This document shows positions 11,142 through 22,930 of a stretch of 64,000 bases of DNA, one piece after another. Every line of letters starts with the position of its first letter. Position 1 is the first letter of the stretch. Below the pieces are notes generated by a model, which saw only the letters and a list, made by a program, of their open reading frames with translations, did no database searches and was not told the origin of the DNA. The DNA comes from Gigaspora margarita (Eukaryota > Glomeromycota > Glomeromycetes > Diversisporales > Gigasporaceae): assembly GCA_009809945.1 (NCBI GenBank), contig WTPW01001599.1, positions 87,631 to 151,630 of the forward strand. The letters run 5' to 3'. The position numbers and the translations under genes are program-made.

Positions 11142-14100
11142 TTAATCCTTTAATAGTAGAGTATAAAGAGTAGAGATCCAAAAAGTAAGTGTGGGATTGA
11201 AAGATGGGTGCATGTAAATTGCTTGTACAAGGTCTTTTAGATGGCAAGGAGGTATATCTGTCTCTACATTTTGAATGATCTTTGATATGGCTGAGTGTAT
11301 GATTTGATCAAGGAGTTGATGGTTTAGACATGTTAGCCAGTGAGTAGGAGATGCAAGGAGGCTGCAGTGGAAGCAATCAGGTGAGAGAAGGGTGTTAGGA
11401 AGCATTTTATGGAAATGTGAATATGTTGGTATGTCATTTAGAAGGTTTTTGATTTTGAATGATTTGAGGTGATTGAGTTTGGGGTTTGTAAAGTTGTTGG
11501 AGCTTTTTTGGTTGTGGTTGAAGTACAACCATATGGTGTTTCAGTTTATAAAGTGTGCAAAGTATGTCCACTCTGAGGCTCATTGTTGTGATGACCACAT
11601 CACAACAACGTGTGCTTTACAGATATTTTTGATGAAACACCTGGTGGATCCTTCTACTGGGTGTTTCTCCCATTGGAGAAAGTAAGAAGGGTTGTAAATG
11701 TTGGCATGGTTGAAAAGTAGCTTGTACACATTTGTGTGATTTTTGGCTAGAGAGTCTGCTAGGTTGTTGAAGCTGTCATCTGTGTGTGCCTGAACCTTGT
11801 GCATGGTGAGCTTGATATTGTATGCCTGGATAATGCGCAGCAAAGTAGGCCAGGAGTTAAATTTAAAATATTTGAGAGATTGTTTGGGAATAGATCTGAG
11901 TTTATTGTATTTTGAAATGATAGACTAAGAGTCTGTAAAGATGTCTAAAGTGAAGTTGCGTGGTATAGTTGAAATGGCTGAAATGATAGTGAGAAGTTCA
12001 GCTTTGTATGAGGATGGCCAGTTTTGCAGTTGGGTTGCGTACTTGTGAACAACTAGATTGTTGTAAATTTGGACCCAACCAATGCTTATAGAGCATTGGT
12101 TGGTTCCAATTTCCATAACTGAACTATCTGTATAGAATGTGAAGAATTGTTTGTTAGCATTTTCACATGCGATGTGAAAGAGGTCTTGTGAGGCATCATT
12201 GTTGTGAAAGAGGACTGATGTTAGAGTGTCTGTAATATATATTGTGGGAGGGGGTAGGATGTTAATTGGCTGTTTAATTGCAGATGAGTATATCAAATTG
12301 ATATAGTTGGCATTGAACTTGAGCTGATTGTTAGCAGATTTTTTACCCAAAAATTGGGTAGAAAGGGCTGCTGGTACCTCTAATATACAGTAGTTAGAAA
12401 TGCAGTTGGTATTGAGATGGCATCCTGGGCAGCATGAGCATTGCATGGGTGGTAAGGAATACTGGCAGGCTTGAGATAAGTCCATATTGTGTTGCCAGTG
12501 TGTAATAAAATTGTGTTGGTATTACAAAATATCTTCCGAACCTGTTCAATGATAATCTCATCATCTAGATATGTAAGTGTCCATGGTTGTCGAGATTTGG
12601 GTATCCAGTTTGTATAATAAGCGAAGGGGTTAAAGCCAGGGGGTGATACAGTTAGTAAAATAGTATGCAAGTTATAGTCTGATAGGATCGTGTCTTCTAG
12701 ATGTGAGAACCAAAGTAGTTTTTTACCAGTAGGGAGGTGAAGTAATCTGGGTGATATGTGCTACCATTCTAATAGGATTGTGTTGTCTGCAGAGCAGAGC
12801 TGCTCCAGGTACATAATTTGTTTGTGTCTGAGTTGCTGCTTGAAGGTATTATACCTGAGGTGTTTACCCAGGATACTTTCTAGCAGTGTGCAGCTATTGT
12901 CAATAGTCTATGGCCATAATATGCTGGAGTTGGCCTGAACTGTTATCTCTATATAGTTTAAAAGTTGAATGATCTTGAAGTTGGTTGTATGTCTGTTAGG
13001 GCCATCGATTGTTGGCTGTATATGTTGTAGAATGTTGGTTGCTGACCATAGGTTGTTTTGTAATTGCTACAGTTTGATATGCATTGTAATGCTGAGCGTG
13101 GAGTTGTTGTTGAGTCTGAGCAGGAAGTTGCTGATGTGATGTTGCAACCGTATATCCTATATATTGCGAATGTTGTATAAGTTGTGGATTAGCATGGTGC
13201 TATTAGGGGTGGATTATGAAAGGTGGGACTTGTCTTTAGCAATCATGAGGTATTTTCCTAGTATTTTGTTACATGTTGACTGAGGGATCACAATATTGTG
13301 TAAACAGTATTCTATAGTTGGGATGGTAACTGTGTTAATTATGTATGCTATTTGCTTGTCAGTTATGTTTTGGCATTGGCAATATTGGCCAAATTTAGGA
13401 CTTCCTCTTGGATTAGTTTGATTTGAGAGGTTTGTTTGTTGTTAAGTATGAACCAGCAGCTCAGAAATTTAAATGGTTGGTTTTTTGGGATTGAGGTAAG
13501 GGTATAGTTGCGAAATTGTATATTAGTTGTAGTATGTTTAGTAATAAAGATAGATTTGCTAGAGTTGATCTGTATATCTGCTATCAGGTAGAAGGAGTTA
13601 GCTGTTTCAATGATTTTTTCTAATTCTTCTTTGGATTGGGTAATCCCTAGTGTGTCATCTATGTATGCTAGGACTGATATGGATGTGTGGAGATGATTAT
13701 TGTGTGATTGTGTGAGGCTGGTTTGACATGATGTGGTGAGGTTTTAGCCTGAGTACTGTAATGAAATGCGTGAAATTAAGGGATCATAGTATATTCTCCA
13801 AAGAAGTGAGGTAATTGTCTCCCCTTGGTCAATACCATTTTTGACAGAGTAGTGGTCAGTAAGGCCATAGTTGGTAATGACCTGGTTTGTTCAGTTAGAC
13901 AGGAGGTTAGCAATAATATTTACGAGTTGTTGGGGCATTTTGATTCTATGCAGTGATTTCTGTAGAAGCTCAAGGTTAACAGAATCGTATGCTTTGCTCA
14001 TATCTTGTGACAGGAGCCACAGAGGTTTGGAATTACAGGAGGCATCTTCAACAATGTTGTTAAGAATATGAATAGGTATGGAGGTTGAGTTTCCAGGCAG

Positions 14101-15960
14101 GCAACATAGTTGAATAGTGATAGAATGTTATATTTGAGAAAGATATTGCTTATTTGGTTATTTAGGAGTTTTGTATAGAGCTTTTTGATATGTTCCACTA
14201 GGCTTATGGGTCTGGTATTGGATAGGTTGCCATTAAATATAGACTTTTTGGATATTGGAAAGATATATCCTTCCTTCCATTGCTTGGATATGGACTGAGA
14301 GGAGAGGCACCTGTTGAAAAGTGATGTGATAGCTTTTATGCAGTCGAGGCCTATACGTTTTAACATTTCATAGCTAATTCCTGAGGGTCTACATGCTTTG
14401 TTGTTAGGCAGTTGGCTGAGTGTAGACAGTATTTCCTCTTGGCTGAAGTTTGATAGAACTGTAGTGTACCAGTTAGGGTTGATATGGTGTTTGGGGTCAT
14501 ATTCTAGATGCTACCTGGAGTTGAGTATGCTTTGATTGAGCTTTTAAGGGGCAGTCCAGTCGTCGAAGTGTTGTTGTATGTGTGCTTTGATAGAGGGTGG
14601 GTCAGTAATTACATCTTGCTCTGTTTTAATATTGTTGAATCTGACTAGGTCCTTGTGCCGGTCTAAGATACTGTTGATTATAGAGGTGGGTTGGGTGGTA
14701 AGTTTTGAGCATCTCTTTTGGATTGCCTCCATGATCTGTTGTCCAATTTGCTTGACGTTTTCGATATTGTGAGCATAGTAGAGGGCTTTCTATTCATCAT
14801 TGGCCCTGCCAATCCAGTCAGGTAGCTGTTGGTGAGTGTGGGGTAGCAATAGAATTTGGAGTTGGCAAGCTTAGTTCAGTGAGCTGATGCTTGCATTGAG
14901 GTGAGTGGGATAGGTGTATTTTGATTTAGTGACTGCTTGGTTTTTTTGATGATCTCACCCAGTTTTTTAAAACTTAGGTGTAGATATGTGGCTATTGCAG
15001 AAAATATGTGCTGGAAGTTGCGCATTGTGTATTTTTTATTGGGAATATGTTTTAGGGCAGCATTATTGATACTGATATAGATTTTATGCCAGATGGTTTC
15101 GAGTGACTCAGGAGTGTTAGAAGTTAGGGGTGTGTTGTGAGATCTGAGGTTTGAGCGAATTTGGTTTGCAAAGTTCTCCCATAGGTTGTTGTCCATGGCT
15201 TTATAGTCGAAGACTCTTCTACAAGTTCGTGTTTTGTGTCTAGTGTTGCTGTGGTATGCATATAGAAAAGACCACTAGGATACCAGAATTTTATGATCAC
15301 TTTGGGTGCATGTATGGGGGTCGTCGATTTCATAAGAGGTAAGGTATGCTAATAGGAGGTAATAGGCCCATATATTGTCAATTTGGCTACTATATCTTGA
15401 GCTCTGCTATGTATTAGCCTGTTTCTGAGTATGGGTAGCCAGGTTGTACATATTGTTGTATAACAAGAATTGGAGGAGTTTGTGTTTAATGGTACTTGAG
15501 TGGATGTTGTCTGTAGTGGCATTAAAGTCTTCTATGACTATGGGGAGTAAGTTCAGTGGAACTGCCTGTTGTATCTATTTGATAGTTATGTTTTGTGCTT
15601 TAAGCCGCGCAGAGGGGTTATCACTTGGTAGGTATGTGGAGATGATACAAAATTTGAAGTCGTTCTTAAAGAGTAGGTCGATAGCAATTGCATATCCTGG
15701 GTGGATCATAATATTGTGTGTATGGGGTATGAGGTAATTACTAATCATAATTGCTGTTCCAGCCTTAGATTCTTCTAGGCAGGACTAGAGATATATGTAG
15801 TGGGCAGTCTTGAATGGTTTGGATGTTAAATATTTGTTGGATAAAGTTAATTTGGTTTCTGTTAGTCCTGCTATATGAATTTTTTGCTCAATGCAGTATT
15901 GTTCCCAGATCTGTTTTTTAAGATCTTGGTTAAAACCTCGAACATTTAAGTGCATATAGA
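11142..15960 (-). pseudogene. LINE ORF2: endonuclease, RT, RNase H
   Basis: The endonuclease begins near 15950 with LNVRGF, then AGLTETK (about 15865), GTAIMI (15750), STYLPS (15635), EDFNA (about 15530; the family has GDFNA) and QSDHKIL (about 15296). Together these are the AP-endonuclease motif set that nicks target DNA. Reverse transcriptase follows from about 14400: SGISYEML, NTRPISL, DMSKAYDSV (motif A), GIDQGET (motif B) and YIDD (motif C, 13654-13665). RNase H (12140-11590) has YTDSS, YKAELL, IFTDS and NNLADSLAK, so all four acidic positions are kept. The tail has CFHC...HWLTC, a likely zinc-binding motif. Several frameshifts (near 15270, 12450 and 11550) and stops make it inactive. 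Domain order and motifs make the identification firm. Confidence 0.9.
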
Positions 15961-16073
15961 CAGGGAGAAAGGAATAAGATGGTTGTGGGTATTGGGTTTA
16001 GCGCTTGTTGGTGTTGTAGATAGGGTTGCTCGCTGAGGAGCTGAGTAGGAAGAAGATTCTGTATTGTTTATAG

Positions 16074-16352
16074 CAGTGTTTACATTTTGGCTGTCCACAG
16101 CCTTTTTTGGCTTGTCCACGTCCAAAATTGTCCAAACGTCCAAGATTGTCCAAAGCTTGTTCAGGCTTTAATAATTAATAAATCTATTTAAAGAATATAT
16201 AACTATATATTTTTTTAGGTGCTGAACACATTCTAGTTAAAATTAAAATAGGTTATCTTAATAAAATTTTAAGTAATTTTACTTTATTTAATTGTTCAAG
16301 ATTGTCCAAGATTGTCCAAATCATTGTCCAAAGCTGTCCTGTGACAACACTG
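16074..16352. mobile_element. hAT-type MITE in the LINE, 8-bp target duplication
   Basis: GTTTATAG occurs at 16066-16073 and again at 16353-16360, a perfect 8-bp direct repeat. The element starts CAGTGTTTACATTTTGG and ends GACAACACTG, giving the CAGTG...CACTG tips common in hAT elements. Inside is repeated TTGTCCAAGATTGTCCAAA. With 8-bp duplication and these ends, hAT is the best fit. It has no ORF of its own and interrupts the LINE between ORF1 and ORF2. Confidence 0.85.
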
Positions 16353-19062
16353 GTTTATAGTGTTCATCATATGTTAACCTGTAGTGTCTATTGGTGTTGT
16401 CTCAACCAATTGAGGGTTGGGGTTGGTGTTAGTGAGGTTCTCATCCATTGGTGGGTCAGGGTTGGTATTGTTGGTTTCCTCGTCCATTGGGGAGTTGGTT
16501 TCTTCATCCATTAGAGAATCAGAAATAATTGTATTGGGTTCTACAGGTATTTGTGAGATGCTTAGGAATGATTGTATTGTGCTTGGCGAGGATGGATGTG
16601 GTTGTTGATTTGTACTGAATATGCTCTATGTTGGGGTAGATAGAGGAGGTAGGTCCAGTAGGAAGTCTGGAATGTTACCTATCTTAAAGTACTAGCGAAG
16701 AGTTTTCATAGTTGGTGTTATATCCTGTTGTGCTATAATTGGAACTGTGAGCTCTATGTCATGGTCATCAAGGAAGGACTTTAAATCCTGAAGGTTGTCA
16801 GGTAATGGGAGTGTTTGAGACCCTGCTTGGGGTGAATCAGCTGTTGTTTTCTCAAGGGGGCTTGTTGTGATTGAATCCATTTGTCTGGAAGCCATGTGAA
16901 GTAATAGTATTTACGTAGCTCTTTGACAGTCTCTGCCAATTGCTTAGCAGTTTGGATTGGAAATGGCACTGTGACCTCCTCTATCACTTGATCAAATGAT
17001 GGAAGGGCAGGTTTATCTGTAGGGTTGGCCTGCATAATATGTTGGGGCAGGGGAAGCTTAATCTTGTAGTATGGTATTATTTGTAAGGAACTCTTTGGCC
17101 TCTTGGTCGTCCTTAATAGGGAATGTGAATTTGGTTTTGGTTTTGATTTTACTAGTATCTGATGGGAGGGGTAGTCTGATACTAAAGTAATTATTTGGCA
17201 GCAGTTTGAACTTGTAAAATTCTCTTATCTCTGCAATTATGTTAGCTAGAGGTGTCATAGTTGTGGCTGGATTATACGGGAAGAAGCTTCTTACTCTGTG
17301 GTTGAGCTCTTGATAGGTTGTGGGAAGGGGCTGTTTTTTAGGGGGCAGATCAAAGTATATGCTAGGGATTCTGTCCTCGATTTTGTAGTAGTCTGCTAAC
17401 ATTTTCTTGTAGGAATCTACATGGGATAAAGCAGATCTGTGTGGGTTAGAAAGTATTTTTGTAATTCAGCTCTGAGGTCTTTATAATGCGCCAGGAGGGG
17501 AGGAAGTTTTGTAAAGTATATGTCAGAAAGTTCTTTGAACTGTAGATTTTTCTTAGGCAATGACTACTCTACAAGTGTGTGATCTGTGTCTGATAGAAAG
17601 TGAGAAAGGAAGGATGTCCTGTATTTCATCTGAAATCTCTGCGGGATTGAGGGGAGTGGTAGTAACCTTTTCTCTATTGCTTTAGTGATTTTCTCTTTTA
17701 TTTATATGTGGGTCTCCTCTGACTCATTTTTGATTTGCAGGAAGTCTCTTGCATATTGGATAAGCTCATAGATTGCCTTGGGTGAGAGTTTGGAGAAATT
17801 GGTATTTGTAAGGAAGTGGCTTATGAGCATCTTTTTGAGTATTGAGTTTATTGTGTTGCGTGTTTGACAGTTGGTTAATGTAAGGTTGTTTTCTGTTTTG
17901 CAGGCCTCAAGTGCATTGCTGAAGAGTGCCATATATTCTAACTAATATGCTAGTTTGGTTCTTGGGTTTTGGGTAAATGTTAGAAAAAACCTGGTATCCC
18001 AGTGGGTGAACTTGAGCTGGATAGCTTTGGGTATTGGAAGATGGGTCAGTATGGCTAAAAGCATGTGACTAGTGAATTTGAAAATGCCTTCTGTTGTTGA
18101 GAGTGCCTCAGCGATTGCATCATATGACCATGTTTGAAGATTCCCAGGTGTGTCAGGCCCTTTTCTTTTTTCAGCTACTGTGGCAGCCCATTCCATGTGC
18201 TCTGCAGGAGGGGTATTGTCTGGGATTAGGAGGTTCTTTTTCGCAACTTGGCTGTACAGCCTTTTACTGTTTTCTGAATTGGTGTACAGTGCAGTTTTGG
18301 ATGCCTTGTTTGGTAGTGCCATTTGGGGTGAAATGATTCTAGACCATTTTCTGCTCGTTGTGATAACTGATGGTTCAGTTGTCTGGGCAGGAATACAGGT
18401 AATACTGGAGATGATGGGTTGGGTAATTTGTTTAGTAGGTGTAGATGGGCATATAGAGGTCCCTGCAGGTGGGGTAGCCTAAGGGTCTGTATCTACTATA
18501 GTAGTTTGTGTAATAGGTTGTTGCATAATTTCTTTGATGCTACTGGTAGATTTATTGTCAGTTTCTATATCTGTGAAGGAGTTGTACAGAATAAGGGTGG
18601 AGATGTCTGGGCTTTTGCGCTTTGTGTAAGGTTTCATTGCCTGCTCATAGGGCTGTATTTGTGTTATGAGATCACAACTGCGAGTTGTTCTGGGTTGCTT
18701 AGCATTAATTTTTACAGTACCATCTTCTTGTGCTATAAAGCAAACAGAATTAATTGGTTTAACTCGTCGTGCTTGCATATCCACTAGGGCGGAAAGTTGA
18801 CTAATTTAGCAACTTTTTCTAGTTTGGTAATACTAATGTAGAACAGATATTTGTCTGTATATTCGGGCAGCGAGGGGATAGAGAAGATAATATTAAAGGA
18901 GAGTTTTGACCAGTCGTTAATACTAATATCGACAAATTCTTTAGCATGATCTGTTTCAGAGTTGGTGTGCTTTTCACTAGGTGGTGTTGCTTTGGGCTAG
19001 AGCTATTTACGGAATTGGAATAGAGAGCTAAATGAAAAGGAAGAGCTATTTGAAGCCATGTT
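16353..19062 (-). pseudogene. LINE ORF1, gag-like, broken
   Basis: The apparent start is an ATG at 19062 (MASNSSSFSFSSLFQF). Reading continues with stops and at least one frameshift near 18790 through segments at 18784-18479, 18322-17942, 17932-17702, 17402-17058 and 17035-16692. The segments are protein-like, with even residue use and Lys/Glu/Pro-rich stretches. I see no CCHC zinc knuckle and no catalytic motif. Its place upstream of the endonuclease ORF makes an RNA-binding ORF1 the natural guess. The reading resumes beyond the hAT-type MITE at about 16065. Confidence 0.6.
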
Positions 19063-19490
19063 TATTGGTAGTTGAAGTGGTTCTACAAAAGGTTTGTTGT
19101 TGAGATTCTGGGCGTTTTTATGTAATGCAGGTGTGGGCTTTGCTTTCGTGCTGTCTTTTGTTCATTGGTCCTTAGGACTATTGTTACCATAAGGTGGAGA
19201 AACTGTTTTTTTGCTAATTTCTTAGTTTTATAACTCTGGACTGTTTTTCTGGCCAGTTATCCCAAATATTGCATCTCTTTTAGATTAATATTTGGGTGCT
19301 TGACAAGTTTACTTAAGGGCTAAATGTCACTTTACTTAATAAAATTTTAAGATATAGTCGCGGGAAAGTTTTTTCTCTCTTTTCTGTTTTTGGTAATAGG
19401 GATCTATAGGAAGAGTTTTTGCTACTCTGGATATTTAAAGTAGCTACTTCAGATATATAAAGTAGCTACTTCAAATATATAAAGTAGCTA

Positions 19491-19772
19491 CTAGGGTTCT
19501 GCAATTTGATTTGATTTGATTTGATCAAATATTTGAACTCAAATCAAATTCATATCCAAGATTTTCAAATCAAATAAAATTCAAATTGGCAATATTTGAT
19601 TTGATCTAATCAAATATTTGATTTGATTTAAAAATTTGTATTAAAGATTTAATTCAAATCAAATTCAAATTAAAAATTTCAAATTCAAAACAAATTTAAA
19701 CCCAGAATTTCAAATCAAATCAAATTCAAATAAGCAAAATATTTGATTTGATTTGAATTTGAGAAACCCTTG
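19491..19772 (-). repeat. AT-rich module copy 4 (inverted)
   Basis: Begins CTAGGGTTCTGCAATTTGAT and ends TTTGAGAAACCCTTG. It is inverted relative to copies 1, 3 and 5, like copy 2, and flanked on both sides by satellite units. Confidence 0.8.
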
Positions 19773-20581
19773 TAGCTACTTTAGATATCTGAAACAGCTA
19801 TTTTAGATATATAAAGTTGCTACTTCAAATATCTAAAGTAGCTACTTCAGATATCTAAAGTAGCTACTTCAGATATCTAATTATATAATTAAAGTAGCTA
19901 CTTCAAATATATAATATAGCTACTTTAAATATATAATTAAAGTAGCTGCTTCAAATATATAATGTAGCTACTTTAAATATATAAAGAAGCTATTTTAAAT
20001 ATATGAAGTAAATACTTTAGATATATGAAGTAGCTATTTTAATATTTAAAATAGCTACTTTATGCATTAAAAATAGCTACTTTAGATATATGAAGTAGTT
20101 TCTTTGTACATATAAAGTAACTACTTCAGATATCTAAAATAGCTACTTTAGATATCTAAAGTAGCTACTTCATATATTTAAAGTAGCTATTTTTATATAT
20201 CTTAAGTAGCTTTATTATATATCTAAAGTAGCTATATTAAATAAATAAAGTAGCTACTTTAGATATCTGAAGTAGCTACTGAAGTATCTTCTTTAATTAT
20301 CTTAGATAATTAAAAAATCTACTTTAGATATCTAAAGTAGCTACTTCAGATATCTAAAGTAGCTACTTTATATATCTAATATAATACTTTAAATATTTAA
20401 AATAGCTATATTATATATTTGAAGTAGCAACTTTAAATATATAAAGTAGCTACTTTAGATATATAAAGTAGCACTTAGACATCTAAAATAGCTACTTTAA
20501 ATATCTGAAGTAGCTACTTTAGATATTTGAAATAGCTACTTTATATATCAAAGTAGTTATTTTAGATATCTAAAGTAGCTA

Positions 20582-20850
20582 CTAGAGTTTCTCAAATTCA
20601 AATCAAATCAAATATTTTGCTTATTTAATTTTATTTGATTTGAATTCTGGTTTTGAATTTGATTTGAATTTGAAATTTTTAATTTGAACTTGATTTGAAT
20701 TTGAACTTTTAATACAAATTTTTAAATCAAATCAAATCAAATATTGCCAATTTAAATTTGATTTGATTTGAAAATATTAGATTCGAATTTGGTTTGAGTT
20801 CAAATATTTGATCAAATAAAATCAAATCAAATCAAATTGTAGAACTCTAG
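20582..20850 (+). repeat. AT-rich module copy 5 (direct)
   Basis: Begins CTAGAGTTTCTCAAATTC and ends GTAGAACTCTAG. Same orientation as copies 1 and 3, so the order over the locus is direct, inverted, direct, inverted, direct. Confidence 0.8.
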
Positions 20851-21117
20851 TAACTATATTATATATCTGAAGTAGCTACTTTATATATCTAAAGTAGCTA
20901 CTTAAATATCTAAGTAGCTATTTCATATATCTAAAGTAGCTACTTTAAATATATGAAGTAGCTATTTTAAATATTTAAAGTGGCTATTTCAGATATCTAA
21001 AGAAGCTACTTTAGATATCTAAAGTAGCTACTTTAGATATTTAAAGTGGCTACTTTAGATATATGAAGTAGCTATTTTAAATATATGAAATAGCTACTTT
21101 AATATATAAAGTAACTA

Positions 21118-21745
21118 GGTGTAACTTTCTCCAATATCTGATGTTTCCTCTGCTGAGTCCAATGGGTCTGTCACTCAGTGTGCCTCATCTATTTGTCAGT
21201 GTCTATAGATCAACATTAAGGAGTTAATTAACTCTGCCAGTATGCTTGTATAGAACCATTTATCATCTGCACAGAGTACTTCATTTTCTATTCTTGATTG
21301 TGGTACCCCACTGAGAATTGCCATTTCTGTCATAGTCTTTTTAGATCCTGTCTATTATCCAACTAGTTTTTAACCAGTTGACCTGCTTTCACCAGAGGAT
21401 TTAACCAGAATAAGCCTTTTGTTTATTAATTCTAGCTGACCATAATCAGCTGACCCATCTATTTCAACTGAGGAATTTAACCAGGTTTATTGTATTACAA
21501 CCAGAACCAAATTTCCACCAGAGGTATTTATGTGCTTTATTAATTTATTAAAACTGTTCCTTAAAAAGATTTAAGTTGGCTGTGCTACTACACATGTTCC
21601 TAGCATCCTAGTTCAAGTGCATCTGTCTTATAACCTTGTATAAATATTAATTGTCCTATAGTAGGGCTTGAACTGCTGATCTTGCATTTGGAACAGCTAA
21701 ATTCCTGGAAGTGCAACTACTTTGCTATTGACCCGCAGGACAGCT
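21118..21745 (-). mobile_element. tRNA-headed SINE-like retroposon
   Basis: This block is much less AT-rich than its surroundings and ends at the right in a tRNA-like sequence read on the minus strand (21653-21741). TATATAAAGTAAC at the left and TATATAAATTAAT at the right could be a diverged target duplication, but the left one also resembles satellite sequence. No poly(A) is seen at the left end. Motifs such as ACCAGAGG...TTTAACCAG repeat inside. No ORF. Confidence 0.5.
21653..21741 (-). tRNA. tRNA-like pol III head, probably a pseudo-tRNA
   Basis: On the minus strand GTCCTGC and ATAGGAC can form an acceptor stem with one wobble and one mismatch. TAGCAAAGTAG resembles an A box and AGTTCAAGCC a B box. 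TTGCA and TGCAA could be an anticodon stem enclosing CTTCCA plus about 18 extra bases, as in an intron-bearing tRNA. The D arm is poor. A decayed tRNA or the promoter head of a SINE is more likely than a working tRNA. Confidence 0.45.
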
Positions 21746-22237
21746 ATATATAAATTAATCCTATTATTATTATTAAATTTTTTTGCTTGCTTTTTTTTAA
21801 AAATTTAAATGAATACCAATTCTTAAAAACAATTCAGAATCAGTATAAATTCAGAAATGATACTGAACAAGAATATATAAACTACTTTTTGTTATTACTA
21901 ACAGATTACCTTAAGCTTTATTTATTTAAATACATTAATTCAAGTTTTTTATTTAATATTTATTTAATAATATTAGGTTCACTCAGTTTCTATCAACTCT
22001 CCAATAATTACTTTACAGAAAACTTAATTCACAAAGAATTAATTTCAGGCAAGGTTATGTAAAATTATTATTTACAAACTAAGTTTTTGACAAGCATTTG
22101 TTGGTAAAATGATACAAATATAGATTCATTTATTTATTATGCATTAATTGTTATTTTTATTTCAAAAGAATCAAAAATATAATTTAGTTCACAATAATAA
22201 TAAGGTTTTAACCCATTTGAAAATTAATTTATTATAA
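21746..22237. other. AT-rich spacer, no supported gene
   Basis: A 91-codon open frame on the plus strand (21787-22062) has no ATG at its start, is rich in Leu, Tyr, Asn and Phe as expected of translated AT-rich DNA, and matches no family I know. I see no other feature. Confidence 0.5.
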
Positions 22238-22460
22238 GGCTGTTTTTAGTTAATTTTTAGATTAATATCAATATTTAGACTTAGGCATGGGAGAATTAAA
22301 CAAACACATATAATTAAACAAATTCTTATCAAATCTCATTGGTCAATATTAATCCTATAACTAATGAAATTTATACTGTGTTATGATTGGCTTGTTTAAT
22401 TTTCAGGGGACAGTCAAGTGAGAGGAGGTGATATTAATCTAAAAATTAACTAAAATAGCC
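22238..22460. mobile_element. MITE with TAA target duplication
   Basis: The TIRs GGCTGTTTTTAGTTAATTTT / AAAATTAACTAAAATAGCC extend for about 35 bp. TAA stands on both sides (22235-22237 and 22461-22463), suggesting PIF/Harbinger. The middle contains the CATTGGTCAA / TTGGCTTG type of MITE filler. Noncoding. Confidence 0.8.
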
Positions 22461-22930
22461 TAATACTAATTATATTATATAGTTAGTTAATAAATGCATA
22501 ACAACTATTAATGGGTTTATTTGACTTGCAAAAGATCTGAAGCATCACAGGGTAATCATTTTATATAACAATTAAAAAGCATCTGGCTTTTGAATTTAGT
22601 GTGCCAAACCTGAACCATAAAGGGACTCAGGTTGTAAGGTATTAAATTCAAAACCAAATGCATGTTATTGGATATGAAACTCCAGTAACAGATTTGTTTT
22701 TTATTTTTCTCTATAACAAATAAATTACTCAGCTTAATCAAGTCTATTTGGCATATAATAGCATTTATATGATCTATATTTATTAATAAAAAAAACAAAA
22801 TATTTTAAATAATAGATTCTACTTTAGAAAATTTTAAATTTAAGGTTATTTATATAATGTTTCTGGTTTTAATATGACTTTATCACACAACTACCCTAAT
22901 AGTATTATTACAGATTTCATAGACAAGGTA

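Larger units (their letters stand above)
10563..19420 (-). mobile_element. LINE (non-LTR) retrotransposon, near full length, decayed
   Basis: The plus strand starts with a T run (10563-10582), which is the poly(A) tail of a minus-strand element. GCTACTCTAGAT at 10551-10562 and GCTACTCTGGAT at 19421-19432 form a 12-bp target duplication with one mismatch. Satellite units lie on both sides, so insertion was into the 22-bp array. From its 5' end the element carries a gag-like ORF1 and an ORF2 with AP-type endonuclease, reverse transcriptase, RNase H and a C-terminal Cys/His motif. It is broken by many stops and several frameshifts and contains a 279-bp hAT-type MITE at 16074-16352. Confidence 0.93.
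5041..21117. repeat. Palindromic 22-bp satellite locus (interrupted)
   Basis: The unit is AAAGTAGCTACTTT (a 14-bp perfect palindrome) followed by AGATATCT (an 8-bp perfect palindrome), so the array equals its own reverse complement. Array blocks lie at 5041-7614, 8032-8387, 9023-9283, 10188-10562, 19421-19490, 19773-20581 and 20851-21117. Between them sit five AT-rich modules and four transposons, listed separately. Units vary by 1-4 bases (ATATAT, ATTTAA and CTTCA variants) and some are 20-21 bp. I estimate about 3.9 kb of satellite in total. No promoter or ORF belongs to it. Confidence 0.9.

Noticed and set aside
11473..18787. Plus-strand frames inside the LINE (for example 18150-18482, 15444-15737)
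   Set aside because: They lie opposite the motif-bearing minus-strand ORFs.
5041..21117. CRISPR array
   Set aside because: Units are contiguous with no unique spacers, self-complementary, and the genome is eukaryotic.
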